Of a stretch of 64,000 nucleotides of DNA, positions 40,664 through 49,898 are shown piece by piece. The notes under the pieces were generated by a model. That model was not told where the DNA came from. It searched no databases and saw only the letters and a list, made by a program, of their open reading frames with translations. The position numbers were made by a program, and so were the translations under genes. Source of the DNA: Enterovibrio qingdaonensis (GTDB lineage Bacteria > Pseudomonadota > Gammaproteobacteria > Enterobacterales > Vibrionaceae); contig NZ_JAJUBB010000011.1 of NCBI RefSeq assembly GCF_028683135.1, positions 62,001 to 126,000 on the forward strand. Reading direction: 5' to 3'. Every line of letters starts with the position of its first letter. Within the stretch, counting starts at the first letter, position 1.

Positions 40664-42463
40664 ATGCGCTTAACACCCCTCGTTGCTATCAAGACGGTGT
40701 TCCTATCAATTATCACGCTTTGCTGTATATGCGTTTGCCCAGCACAAGCCGATACGATGCAACATTACGATGTCGGCGTCTTAGCCCTTCGCGGAGACGA
40801 TCATGCAAAAAAATCGTGGCAACCGACACTCGATTGGCTGTCGACTCAGATTCCGGGTGTATATTTCGACCTTCACACTTATGACTTTGATGAACTCGAC
40901 GATGCGTTTAAACACAACCAACTCGACTTCCTGTTAACGAGTCCCGGTCAGGCCACCCGTATTGCGCGTGAATACCAGCTTAATTGGCTAGCCACTCAAA
41001 AAACGCCTTACAGTTCTAATGCCACCCATTCCATTGCTTCCGTGGTGGTTGTGCACAGAGACTCTCCGTACTTTTATTTGCGAGATATTAAACACGCGAA
41101 TATCGCAGCCGTTTCGGAAAAAGCGTTCGGCGGATTCCTTGCCTTCCGTTACGAACTTGATAAGCGACGCTACTTCAACGCTGATTTCTACGAGAACATC
41201 CGTTTTACAGGGCCACCGACTGACAAGCTGCTTTATGATGTCCTAGAAGGTGACTTAGATGTCGCCATTGTCCCCGCCTGTACGCTCGAGAACATGACCA
41301 AAGAAGGTCTTATCAACCGCACTGATGTGCGTGTACTGGAAAGACGCAATCCCTATGACTCTGTATGTGATGTCTCGACGGGTGTCTACCCCAACTGGAC
41401 CTTTGCCAAAACAGAACGTGCATCTAACGAAATAGGTAAGAAAGTTACCCAAGCCTTACTCGACATGCCCGCCGATGCCGATGCCGCATTCTCGGCAGGC
41501 AATGTTGGCTGGACACTGCCAGCAAGCCCTGTGTCGGTTGATAAGGTATTCAAACACCTCGATATTCATCCGTTGCAAAAAAGCAAACAAGAGATGCTTT
41601 ACCAATGGCTGGAAAACAATAAGCTGATTGCATTCGCCTGCGTGTTTGTCTTTGTCATGATGAGCATTTATCACGTCTGGGTGGAGTTTCATTTCAATCG
41701 CAGTAAACGACAACTTGAAAATACCTTGTTCGAACTTCAAGAGCGAAACTCAATGCTAGAGCACGCCCAACGCACCATGATTGTTAGTGAGTTAGGTAGC
41801 AGCATTGCCCATGAAATTAACCAGCCACTTTCGACTATAAAGAATTATTCGGAAGGCGTGATCCGCCGATTAGATCAAGGTATGAGCCCGGAAGATCTGG
41901 CCCCAGTGTTAGGCAAAATCCAGCATCAAGTCACCGTTGCTAGCGGTATCATTCAACGTTTACGTGGCTTGATCAAACAAACGCCTACTGACTACGTGAC
42001 CTGCGACCCTGCTGATTTTGTACGAGAGTCCATTGCGCTCATCGAATATGACTTCAAGGCGAAAAATATCCACCTTGACCTGTCCATTGACGGCGTACCT
42101 CAACAGGGGCAATTCGACATCATTGGCATGCAACAAGTCATGTTGAACCTGCTGCGAAATGCCAAGGATGCATGCTTGGAAAACACTGGCTGCAACCACA
42201 ACCCGACGGTGAATGTTGAGCTGCTGTACGGCCTCAACGAAGTGGTTATTCGCGTGCAAGATAATGGCATCGGTTTAGCTGCCAGCGTTACCGAAGTTAA
42301 GGAACCTTTCTACACCACGAAAGACGATGGTTTGGGTCTCGGCCTACCCATTTGTCGAGAAGTTATAGAGGCCCACAAAGGCCACCTGATCATGCAGCCA
42401 ACAAAACCTCACGGCTGCGAAGTTACCGTTATCATACCTATTCAACGAGAAGAACAAGAATGA
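40664..42463 (+). CDS. Sensor histidine kinase, TtrS-like
   Basis: About 599 residues. A signal peptide (MRLTPLVAIKTVFLSIITLC) is followed by a PhnD-like periplasmic binding domain (YDVGVLALRGDDHAKK, LDFLLTSPGQATRIAREY, AVSEKAFGGFLAFRYEL), a membrane segment near 320-345, a HisKA helix with the phospho-acceptor in SSIAHEINQPLS near 381, and HATPase boxes MLNLLRNAKDAC, VQDNGIGL and GLGLGLPICREV. TtrS (tetrathionate) and ThsS (thiosulfate) have this layout. ATG 40664 is chosen; TTG 40649 is five codons up. It is divergent from the rhodanese operon, which it likely controls through its partner. Confidence 0.88.
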   Translation: MRLTPLVAIKTVFLSIITLCCICVCPAQADTMQHYDVGVLALRGDDHAKKSWQPTLDWLSTQIPGVYFDLHTYDFDELDDAFKHNQLDFLLTSPGQATRIAREYQLNWLATQKTPYSSNATHSIASVVVVHRDSPYFYLRDIKHANIAAVSEKAFGGFLAFRYELDKRRYFNADFYENIRFTGPPTDKLLYDVLEGDLDVAIVPACTLENMTKEGLINRTDVRVLERRNPYDSVCDVSTGVYPNWTFAKTERASNEIGKKVTQALLDMPADADAAFSAGNVGWTLPASPVSVDKVFKHLDIHPLQKSKQEMLYQWLENNKLIAFACVFVFVMMSIYHVWVEFHFNRSKRQLENTLFELQERNSMLEHAQRTMIVSELGSSIAHEINQPLSTIKNYSEGVIRRLDQGMSPEDLAPVLGKIQHQVTVASGIIQRLRGLIKQTPTDYVTCDPADFVRESIALIEYDFKAKNIHLDLSIDGVPQQGQFDIIGMQQVMLNLLRNAKDACLENTGCNHNPTVNVELLYGLNEVVIRVQDNGIGLAASVTEVKEPFYTTKDDGLGLGLPICREVIEAHKGHLIMQPTKPHGCEVTVIIPIQREEQE

Positions 42464-43071
42464 GCAACACAGATGGTTTGATATACATCGTCGATGATGA
42501 AGATTCCGTGCGCGAATCTTTGGTATTTATGCTGGAAAGCTATGGTCTAAATATCAAAGACTTTGCATCGGCCACTGCTTTTCTAGAGCACGTCGACACC
42601 ACGCAGCCAGGTTGTATTGTGCTAGATAGCCGTATGCCCGAAATGCGCGGTCAGGAGCTACAAGCGGTACTGAACGAAACACGCAGTCCCCTTTCTATCA
42701 TTTTTCTTACTGGCCATGGTGACGTACCGATGGCAGTTGATGCATTAAAAGACGGAGCGGTCGATTTCTTTCAAAAACCCGTCGACGGTGATTTGCTGGT
42801 TAAGGCAATTGAAAAGGCCCTAACCCATTCATTTCAACGTGCAAACCATGTGGGCGTTGAAAACAAGTTTTATAGCCTGACAGAGCGTGAAAAGTCGGTT
42901 TTGAAAGAAGTGCTGAAAGGCCAAACTAACCAACAAATGGCGACAACCTTGTGTGTTTCACTGCGTACCATTGAAGTTCATCGCGCAAACATGATGAAGA
43001 AATTTGAAGCGACAAACGTGGCCGATCTCGTCCTTCGGCTCAGCCATCTTATCCAACAAAACAAGCTTTAA
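42460..43071 (+). CDS. Response regulator, TtrR/FixJ-like
   Basis: A 203-residue two-domain regulator. The receiver domain has acidic DDED near residue 11, phospho-Asp in IVLDSRMP near 57, TGHG and the conserved Lys in FFQKPVDG; the LuxR/NarL HTH is LTEREKSVLKEVLKGQTNQQ then TLCVSLRTIEVHR. Its ATG overlaps the sensor stop (ATGA), so sensor and regulator are coupled. The frame extends far upstream inside the sensor gene and is not used. It probably binds the palindrome at 40539-40558. Confidence 0.92.
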   Translation: MSNTDGLIYIVDDEDSVRESLVFMLESYGLNIKDFASATAFLEHVDTTQPGCIVLDSRMPEMRGQELQAVLNETRSPLSIIFLTGHGDVPMAVDALKDGAVDFFQKPVDGDLLVKAIEKALTHSFQRANHVGVENKFYSLTEREKSVLKEVLKGQTNQQMATTLCVSLRTIEVHRANMMKKFEATNVADLVLRLSHLIQQNKL

Positions 43072-43382
43072 TCTCTCTTTAAAGGGTGGCTATTTGGCCA
43101 CCTCTTCAGTCCCCGTTTTCTCATCAAGCATTTGAAATCAACGTCCCTCACCTTTGTGGGCGTGTTCGACCCACATCCCATATTTGAAACAAAACATCAA
43201 ATAAACAGGAGGGGGAAACTCTCGTTAATTTACTGTTATATAAGAAATAAAGCCCATCTAAGTACACACAATTCGAATACAAATAAGCATAAATCTTAAC
43301 GATAATGATAGTAATTATCATTAGTATTATATAGGATGATGCCCGTTTTAATGCTTAACATGGATTAAAGGCGGTAAATTCA
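43072..43382. other. Intergenic region between the two-component pair and haem receptor
   Basis: A weak hairpin GGTGGC / GCCACC at 43085-43102 may end the regulator transcript. The Fur-type box at 43304-43322 lies 61 bp before the receptor start. No gene is seen. Confidence 0.5.
43304..43322 (+). promoter_or_regulatory. Fur-type iron box
   Basis: AATGATAGTAATTATCATT has 7-bp arms that match as an inverted repeat and fits the 19-bp Fur consensus (GATAATGAT arms) closely. It is placed before the TonB-dependent receptor, so iron repression is expected. Confidence 0.85.
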
Positions 43383-45485
43383 ATGTGTAAAAAGTCTCTT
43401 CTCTCGGCATCCATTCTTTTAGCCCTTTCTTCGGGAGTCAACGCCGAAGAGCCAATCACTTTTGACGAAGTCGTTGTCTCTGCCACGCGTACCAACACAC
43501 AAATTCAAGATACAGCAGCATCTGTCACTGTGATTGGTGAACAACAAATTGAAGAAGAAATGATCACGGGCTTGGAGGATCTCTTCAAGTACACACCTGG
43601 CGTTACGGTCGAAACCAACTCGCGCCAAGGCGTACAAAGTATCAATATCCGCGGTATCGAAGGTAACCGAATCAAAGTACTGGTTGATGGCGTCGCGCTA
43701 GGTAACCAATTCGAGTCCGGTAACAGCTTTATTAACTCAGCACGTGTTGACGTTGACACTGACCTGCTAAAAGCCGTTGAAGTCGTTAAAGGCGCGGCCT
43801 CTTCATTACACGGCTCCGACGCGATCGGCGGTATCGTTGCCTTCGAAACAAAAGACCCTGCTGATTTCCTCAAAGACAGTGATTTTGGTGGCCACGCCAA
43901 GTTCAACTATTCCTCGTCAGACGAAACCTTCAGCGAGTCCGTTGCGCTAGCAAGTCGCAACGGCGATTTAGAGTCTTTGGTGGCTTATACCCGCCGCGAT
44001 GGCAAAGAAGTGAAAAACTTTGGTGAGCCCGACCAGCAAGATAACGATGCTGACAACCTTCTGGTCAAGTTGCAGTACCAACTTAACGATGCGCACCGCC
44101 TTGAGTTCAATGGCAGCTATATCAACAAGAACGGCGATACAAATTTGCCTGATACCGTCATTCGTGGGCAACGCTATACCGATGTTATTGGCAGCGATGA
44201 TACAAAGCAGTACCAACTTGGCATTAAGCATATCTGGGACGTAAACGTCGCTGCTGTCGATACGCTCACTTGGCAATTTGATTGGCTGAGCAAAGACGAA
44301 AACAGCATTACCAATCGAATCAACACCGCGACAAGTAACCAGCAACGCAAAGACTACATCTATTCTGACGAGGGTTTTCAATTCGACCTTCAATTGGATA
44401 AGTTCCTGACCGTTGGCAGCGTTGAACACTATATCGTTTACGGTGCATCCCTTACGGACAAAGACATTAAGAACACCAACAGTGAATACAACACCGTGGG
44501 TTCAGATAAAGAGATTTTCTACATCCCTTCGGCGACTGAACGCCGCTATGGTTTCTTTATTCAAGACGAAATGTCGTTTGGGAAATGGACGGTTACACCG
44601 GGCATTCGTTATGACAATTTCAAAACGAGCCCCGGTTCATCGTCTGACAACCCAAGCCAGAACCCAGAAGATGAATACAGCGACTTTTCCGATTCCGCGT
44701 TCACAGCGAGATTGGGCACCGTTTATGCGCTTAACGAAGAACATCGTCTCTTTGCGCAAATCAGCCAAGGCTTCCGCGCGCCCGATTTCCAAGAGTTGTA
44801 TTACTCCTTTGGCAATCCAACGCACGGTTACGTCAATAAGCCGAACCCAGAGCTGGAAGCGGAGAAGAGTGTTTCTTATGAGCTTGGCTGGCGTCACAAC
44901 AACCGCACGGCAAGCAGCGAAGTGGCCATCTTCTACAGCGACTACGATAACTTCATCGAAAGACAGCAAGTATCGGGCAGGTTCATTCCTGTTGTGGACC
45001 CTGCCGTCTTCAAGTCTGTTAACATTGGTAAAGCAACAATCAAAGGTATCGAAGCCTCGAACAGTCTGTCTTGGAATGGCTTTATGCCGGTGGAAGGCTT
45101 TAGCTCTCGCGTCGCTGCTGCTTATACCGAAGGCGAAGATGGCGAAGGTAACCCGCTTAACAGTGTGAACCCATGGAACATTGTCGCTGGCGTTAGCTAC
45201 GACTCTGAAAAGCACTGGGGCTCGACACTGAATGTCAGTTACACCGCCGCCAAATCAGGCAGCGAGATCAACGGAGACGACATTTTGCCGCTATCAAGCG
45301 CAACCGTTGTTGATCTGACGGCCTACTACAAACCCATGGAAGATCTCACGCTTCGCGCAGGTATCTTTAACCTCACCGACGAAGAGTACTACCACTGGAA
45401 CGATGTTCGCGGTGCCACCAGCGAGAACAAAGACCTCACCCAGCCGAAGCGTAATTGGGCCATTACCGCCAAATACGACTTCTAA
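43383..45485 (+). CDS. TonB-dependent haem receptor, HutA/HupA-type
   Basis: A 700-residue outer-membrane receptor: signal peptide (KKSLLSASILLALSSGVNA), a TonB box (DEVVVSATRT near residue 28), a plug domain (GVTVETNSRQGVQSINIRG, VKGAASSLHGSDAIGG) and a 22-strand barrel ending in KYDF. The haem-receptor motifs FRAP (FRAPDFQELYYS) and NPEL in KPNPELEAEKS occur together near 458-490, as in HutA-type receptors. It imports haem or haemoproteins with TonB energy. Fur control is expected from 43304. The gene is followed by a bidirectional terminator. Confidence 0.9.
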   Translation: MCKKSLLSASILLALSSGVNAEEPITFDEVVVSATRTNTQIQDTAASVTVIGEQQIEEEMITGLEDLFKYTPGVTVETNSRQGVQSINIRGIEGNRIKVLVDGVALGNQFESGNSFINSARVDVDTDLLKAVEVVKGAASSLHGSDAIGGIVAFETKDPADFLKDSDFGGHAKFNYSSSDETFSESVALASRNGDLESLVAYTRRDGKEVKNFGEPDQQDNDADNLLVKLQYQLNDAHRLEFNGSYINKNGDTNLPDTVIRGQRYTDVIGSDDTKQYQLGIKHIWDVNVAAVDTLTWQFDWLSKDENSITNRINTATSNQQRKDYIYSDEGFQFDLQLDKFLTVGSVEHYIVYGASLTDKDIKNTNSEYNTVGSDKEIFYIPSATERRYGFFIQDEMSFGKWTVTPGIRYDNFKTSPGSSSDNPSQNPEDEYSDFSDSAFTARLGTVYALNEEHRLFAQISQGFRAPDFQELYYSFGNPTHGYVNKPNPELEAEKSVSYELGWRHNNRTASSEVAIFYSDYDNFIERQQVSGRFIPVVDPAVFKSVNIGKATIKGIEASNSLSWNGFMPVEGFSSRVAAAYTEGEDGEGNPLNSVNPWNIVAGVSYDSEKHWGSTLNVSYTAAKSGSEINGDDILPLSSATVVDLTAYYKPMEDLTLRAGIFNLTDEEYYHWNDVRGATSENKDLTQPKRNWAITAKYDF

Positions 45486-45510
45486 TCTTCACGAACGTAG
45501 CTCAATAAAA

Positions 45511-45538
45511 AGCCCAGCGACTATGCTGGGCTTTTGGT
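45511..45538 (+). terminator. Bidirectional terminator after the haem receptor
   Basis: AAGCCCAGC / GCTGGGCTT (45511-45519 with 45526-45534) is followed by TTTT region on the plus strand and preceded by four A for the convergent minus gene. Confidence 0.85.
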
Positions 45539-45551
45539 TAATCCGTAACAA

Positions 45552-45863
45552 TTAAACCCAGCGGTTTTCTACCACTTCATAATGGTTCACATGCCTATCC
45601 GGATCCAGTTCGTACTTGTCATCTTCCGGATATAGCTTTGCAATACCAATATTTTCCCCAGCGAACGCTTGAATACATTCAAGGGTTTTCCAATAGGAAA
45701 TGAGGGTGATCTCAGCTTGGTCGCCGAGATCTCGGTTGAATATCTGCGCCCCGAGAAATCCCTCTGTTTCTGAGGTCTCCTTCACGCCCGTCTCATAGAG
45801 ATAGTCGACAAAACCTTGTTCATGTTGTTTGGGACAACGGGCCTTCCATTCCCTTGCGATCAT
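45552..45863 (-). CDS. Antibiotic biosynthesis monooxygenase (ABM)-fold protein
   Basis: A 103-residue single-domain protein. The pattern IAREWKARCPKQHEQGFVDYL, EGFLGAQIFNRD and ITLISYWKTLECIQAFAG matches the ABM ferredoxin-like dimer fold; IAREW at the start and VVENRWV at the end are typical. Such proteins include haem-degrading and oxygenase-like enzymes, and its place beside a haem receptor makes haem-related action possible, but that is inference. There is no evident Fur box before it. Confidence 0.8.
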   Translation of the reverse strand: MIAREWKARCPKQHEQGFVDYLYETGVKETSETEGFLGAQIFNRDLGDQAEITLISYWKTLECIQAFAGENIGIAKLYPEDDKYELDPDRHVNHYEVVENRWV

Positions 45864-45955
45864 GTGAATTCCTTTTCATCTAGATATAAACGCATTCAGG
45901 CCCGAATGAACCTGAATAGCGTCAATTTAGCGTATTAAACTAAATATCGGATGGA

Positions 45956-46246
45956 TTAAGACATGAGGGATTTGTCGCGATAAAGCACTTTCTTGCAGGA
46001 AACACAGATATATTTAAAGCGCGGGTCTGACGCCACTCCTGTCAAAGTTTGGAAAACGATCTTCTCCGAACCACAATGACGACATTTAGCCAACTGAGGG
46101 TCCTCTACCCTGCACTCTGGATTCGCCGCCAAATACTCTTCCAATGTCGGGAGTTTCTTCCAGTCCTCATCCTGAGGCTTCGAATACAACACAAAGAAGT
46201 AAAACAGCGCACCGCCACCGAGTAGCAATAAAGCCCAAATATCCAT
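45956..46246 (-). CDS. Small membrane-anchored zinc-ribbon protein
   Basis: A 96-residue protein. One N-terminal membrane segment (IWALLLLGGGALFYFFVLYS) is followed by a charged linker and a zinc ribbon with CRHCG near residue 55 and CVSCKK near 82. I do not recognise a named family. It probably sits in the inner membrane with the ribbon inside. It lies 92 bp upstream of the ABM gene in the same direction and could be cotranscribed. Confidence 0.7.
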   Translation of the reverse strand: MDIWALLLLGGGALFYFFVLYSKPQDEDWKKLPTLEEYLAANPECRVEDPQLAKCRHCGSEKIVFQTLTGVASDPRFKYICVSCKKVLYRDKSLMS

Positions 46247-46440
46247 ATTTTCTTCATCCCTTTGCTATTAAAACGGTGCTTGCGCGAAAAGGTAATAGCA
46301 AGCTCCCAACCTAGCAATGGAGACGCCAACAATAAAGCGACAATAATAAATTTGAGTTTCGTTCTGCAATTTAACGTGTACCTAAATGTAAAACTATCAA
46401 TTAAACATCAATCGCTTGGCCCTTAGCGTGGGTTCATAAA

Positions 46441-46471
46441 AAAAGCTCAGACATCCAGTGTCCGAGCTTTT
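46441..46471 (-). terminator. Terminator after nanM
   Basis: AAAAGCTC-GACA and TGTC-GAGCTTTT pair across a 6-nt loop with one bulge; T-rich on both sides, so it acts for either strand. It separates nanM from the zinc-ribbon gene region 46247-46440, where no gene is seen. Confidence 0.75.
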
Positions 46472-46507
46472 AGACGTGAAGAAAAAATTTATCCGTTAAA
46501 AAACGCG

Positions 46508-47668
46508 CTAATCCTGTTGCTCCACATGTTTACCATTCCACGCCAATTTGGTGACTTTAGGACTCGCGGAACTGTCTGGGTTTTCGCCGCCAACCATTAA
46601 AATCCCGTCATCAATGGAGAAGGACACACCATACGCCAAAGGCTCTTTGAGGTTGACGTCTTGCTTCCACGCACCGTCTGCAAACACGTAGGTTTCTGCG
46701 TTAAAGGCTTTTGGCAAGCCGTTATGCGCGAACATATTGCCCTTATCAAATGTGAGTTTTGCGCCATGGAAATTCGCACCGCCAGCAACGAGTACAACCC
46801 CGTTACTGAAGCCAGCAAAAGCACCCGCCACCCCTTCTTGCTGTGGCTGTGAGCTTGGTGTTGGCAATGGATGTTCACTTAGCCAAGGTTGAGCCTCACC
46901 GAAATGATAGGATTTCACTTCCGCTGTGCGTAAACCGGGCTTAATTTCACCGCTGATCAATAACGCGTTTTCATCGTCAACAACTAATGCGGCACCGCAG
47001 TTTGGTAAGTACGGCGAAGCACCCAAATCTTGCCATTCATTGGTTGATGGGGTGTAACTGAGTACCTGACGGTTCCATTGGTAATCCGTCGGTTTCATAC
47101 CCATAAAGTCACTGACAATTTTCTGCCATTTCTCTGGCTCCTCTTTTGAGTCGGTCGTCAGCACGTCATGAAGGTATTGGTCAAACTTCCCTTTGTTGTA
47201 GCCGCCAAAAAAGAGAATTTGTTCGTCATCCGGAGAGTAAGATGCCGCACCTAATAAACCCACAGGGGCTTTGGTCGCCACTTCAGACCATGAATTTGCA
47301 TCTGCATCGAAGCGGTACACGCTATCAAACACAATGGGCGATTTGGCGTTGCTGTCTACTTTTCCAGAACCACCAAAAATATAAATATCATCGCCTATCA
47401 CGCTTGCAGTCGCGCCATCACGCGCTGGGCCAGAAAAGTCTGCTTGTTTTTGCCAGCCTTTATCAAGCTGCTCCAAATCAAGCATATAAAATTGTTTGCC
47501 CATTGACCCGAGACCGACATAAATTTTGGATTCTATTTGCGCACCCACGCCATTTTTTACGCCGTCAGGCAAGTCGGGCCAAGCTTGATTAGCATGTGCA
47601 GAAACTGAAAAAGCGGCGAGAAAAGGAAGGGCTAAAAGAGCAGAAGTTAATGGTTTCACCTTATTCAT
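46508..47668 (-). CDS. nanM: N-acetylneuraminate epimerase
   Basis: A 386-residue periplasmic Kelch beta-propeller with a signal peptide (cleavage after SVSAHA near residue 26). The propeller repeats carry [35 protein letters not shown], and the whole order ([64 protein letters not shown]) closely follows E. coli NanM (YjhT, 368 residues). It converts alpha- to beta-sialic acid to help its transport or use. It is an orphan here: no nanA, nanK or sialate transporter is in the window. Confidence 0.9.
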   Translation of the reverse strand: MNKVKPLTSALLALPFLAAFSVSAHANQAWPDLPDGVKNGVGAQIESKIYVGLGSMGKQFYMLDLEQLDKGWQKQADFSGPARDGATASVIGDDIYIFGGSGKVDSNAKSPIVFDSVYRFDADANSWSEVATKAPVGLLGAASYSPDDEQILFFGGYNKGKFDQYLHDVLTTDSKEEPEKWQKIVSDFMGMKPTDYQWNRQVLSYTPSTNEWQDLGASPYLPNCGAALVVDDENALLISGEIKPGLRTAEVKSYHFGEAQPWLSEHPLPTPSSQPQQEGVAGAFAGFSNGVVLVAGGANFHGAKLTFDKGNMFAHNGLPKAFNAETYVFADGAWKQDVNLKEPLAYGVSFSIDDGILMVGGENPDSSASPKVTKLAWNGKHVEQQD

Positions 47669-48197
47669 TTCTATATTCCTTGCGAAAAACAGATAGCTAA
47701 ATGTTAATGCGAGACATAACCTGCCAACGAAGGCATACGCACTGATATTTTATTTTTAGTTTGATATTTGGCTTACGTTAAAAACCCGAAAATATGCATT
47801 TTCTCACTATCATGAAAAATACATTCCTAGGTGTTAACGCTTTCCATACTTTATTAAGAAACTGATTTGTTATTTAAACTTATCGCACCTCACGACACTG
47901 TTAATATGACTAAATTAAACGCAGCGGAGTATTACTTCAAATGCATATTTTCACAATGGAGATCTGCGCCACGAAAAGTCATCAAAAAAACAGCTGTCAA
48001 TGCTAAAGGATCTGGTCAGCATGAAGCCATGTCACGAAAATGCAGCGTAAAGACGCGGTATAAATGGACCTACTCGTAGAAAAATTGTCGAGCCAGTGGA
48101 TGAAACGAAAGAGGTGTCACAACGTGCGTTTGAGGAGCACTTTATAGCTAAGAGAAGCCTCTCAGTAAGAGAGTGCTTCTCAATATGGCGTCAATCT
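47669..48197. other. Intergenic region, no convincing gene
   Basis: It should hold the nanM promoter. Two inverted copies of AAAATATGCATTT lie at 47789-47801 and 47939-47951. A hairpin (GAGAAGC-CTCTC..GAGAG-GCTTCTC, 48152-48181) ends the regulator unit on the minus strand. A 70-codon frame at 47867 has poor coding character. Confidence 0.5.
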
Positions 48198-49889
48198 TTA
48201 TAAATCGTACTTAGCAATCTTTCTGCGAAGGGTGGAAAGACTGATCCCTAACTGATCAGCCACATCGATATACTTACGGTTTAATACGGCAAGGGCGTTC
48301 GCAATTTCCCGCTTCTCAATGTCATCCAATGGCTGGATAGGTGTTGCTACCACCGCCATTGCATCAACCGCCGATGCATCAAGTAGCACGCTGTCTCGAT
48401 GCAAGAATGTATGTTCAATCCATTTCGCCAGTTCAGAGATATTCCCTATCCACGTGCGATTCGCCGCATGCTCTACCAACAATTGACGCAGGTTTTCATC
48501 AATGTCTTCTCGGCCGCCATACAAGTCCCCCAGTTTGCGATCAACAAACATGGGAATATCTTCCATGCGATGCTGGAGATTCGGCAGAATCAGTGATGCA
48601 CCCGTAAGGTAGTAATACAACGATGGACAGAACCGACGCTCATGCACCAGATCCTCCAACGGCTTAATTGAGCTGGTTATTAGCCTGAAATTCAAGCTGA
48701 TGGATTTATTGGTGTTAATGTCAAACAGCGTTTTTGTCAGGATGATGTGCGTCAGAGCTGCTTGCAATACACCCGGTAACAAATCAATCCGTTCGATATA
48801 AAGCGTGCCGCCATTTGCCATTTCAAATTTTGATTTAGAACCTTCTTCTTCATTGCCAAGGAGCAAAGTAGACAGATCTTCTTTCTTCACTGAATGGAGA
48901 TTAACGGCAATGAAAGGCCCCTCGCGGTAGCGTTCACAGGAATTATGAATGGTCAGTGCTAAGCTGCGTTTTCCCGTTCCCTCTTCCCCCATGATGTAAA
49001 TGGGAGACGTGCCTTTGATTGACTCTTTTGCTGCATTGACAACACGCTGCATCGCCGGTGATTGAGTTTGAAAGCGGTCTAGCGTCGACACCAAGCGGTG
49101 ATTTTTATCTGTCTTCGCACGCGATGACTGGATAGGCAAGAATCGAATCACGCGGTGTGAATTATCAAGCGCATTTACCGACACACTGAGTTGTTTAAGG
49201 TTGCCCGAATAATCGAAATCAACATTTTCGCCGTCTATCACCTGCCCTTCGTGGATCTGTACTTTTATTTTCGGCGGAAACAGGAAGTACTCGAACAAGT
49301 TTCCATTCACAATTTCTTGCGCGCTGGAATTGAACTGATCATAGAATTCTGGGCTTGCGTAGGTAATAAAATGCTCATTATCAATGACGAGAAAACAAGC
49401 CTGACTCTGTTCCACGAAACGTTTATTGATTTCATCTTCAAAACGGTGACGACGTCCCATGCCTGTTTCAATCAGGTATTCAGTCAGTACCATTAACGTC
49501 AGTTCTGCTGTTTTAACAGCCTCACTGTCGGAATGAATATAAGCAACATACCCCAATACACCTGACTCTGGGTCTACCACAGGCACACTCTGAATAGACA
49601 ACGATTTGAGGTTTCCAATGCGCAAGCTTTCAGAATCTTGAAGACCGAGCGTTTCCGGAGACCAATAGCTGCCTACCGCCAATGAATGGGCTTCAATTTC
49701 TAATTTTATGTCTTTGTTGCCACGTAGAGACAGACTGACAAACTCGTGGCTAAAGAGAACAAACACGCCTTCCATGCCCATCGGAAGATGTCCGATTTTG
49801 GTCATCACGCGAATGAAATCCTTAATCATCCCTGGCGATTTAACGCCTTCCAGCCGTGCTTCCGCAATGCCGTAATGTAGTGCAACCAT
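48198..49889 (-). CDS. DhaR-like regulator with AAA+ domain lacking GAFTGA
   Basis: A 563-residue regulator. A GAF/PAS-like N-half (residues 1-250) is followed by an AAA+ module with intact Walker A (MGEEGTGKRS near 305) and Walker B-like GGTLYIERID, and a Fis-type HTH at the end (YIDVADQLGISLSTLRRKIA). The sigma-54-contact loop GAFTGA is missing: the position reads VKKEDLSTLLLGNEEEG. E. coli DhaR works at sigma-70 promoters, so this protein need not use sigma-54. It lies 8 bp after the paralogue gene at 49899, with TAAGGA as ribosome site. Expected targets are the dhaK/gldA genes. Confidence 0.82.
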   Translation of the reverse strand: MVALHYGIAEARLEGVKSPGMIKDFIRVMTKIGHLPMGMEGVFVLFSHEFVSLSLRGNKDIKLEIEAHSLAVGSYWSPETLGLQDSESLRIGNLKSLSIQSVPVVDPESGVLGYVAYIHSDSEAVKTAELTLMVLTEYLIETGMGRRHRFEDEINKRFVEQSQACFLVIDNEHFITYASPEFYDQFNSSAQEIVNGNLFEYFLFPPKIKVQIHEGQVIDGENVDFDYSGNLKQLSVSVNALDNSHRVIRFLPIQSSRAKTDKNHRLVSTLDRFQTQSPAMQRVVNAAKESIKGTSPIYIMGEEGTGKRSLALTIHNSCERYREGPFIAVNLHSVKKEDLSTLLLGNEEEGSKSKFEMANGGTLYIERIDLLPGVLQAALTHIILTKTLFDINTNKSISLNFRLITSSIKPLEDLVHERRFCPSLYYYLTGASLILPNLQHRMEDIPMFVDRKLGDLYGGREDIDENLRQLLVEHAANRTWIGNISELAKWIEHTFLHRDSVLLDASAVDAMAVVATPIQPLDDIEKREIANALAVLNRKYIDVADQLGISLSTLRRKIAKYDL

Positions 49890-49898
49890 GGTTTATCC

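Noticed and set aside
47867-48079. 70-codon plus-strand ORF in the nanM upstream region
   Set aside because: No ribosome site and random-looking composition.
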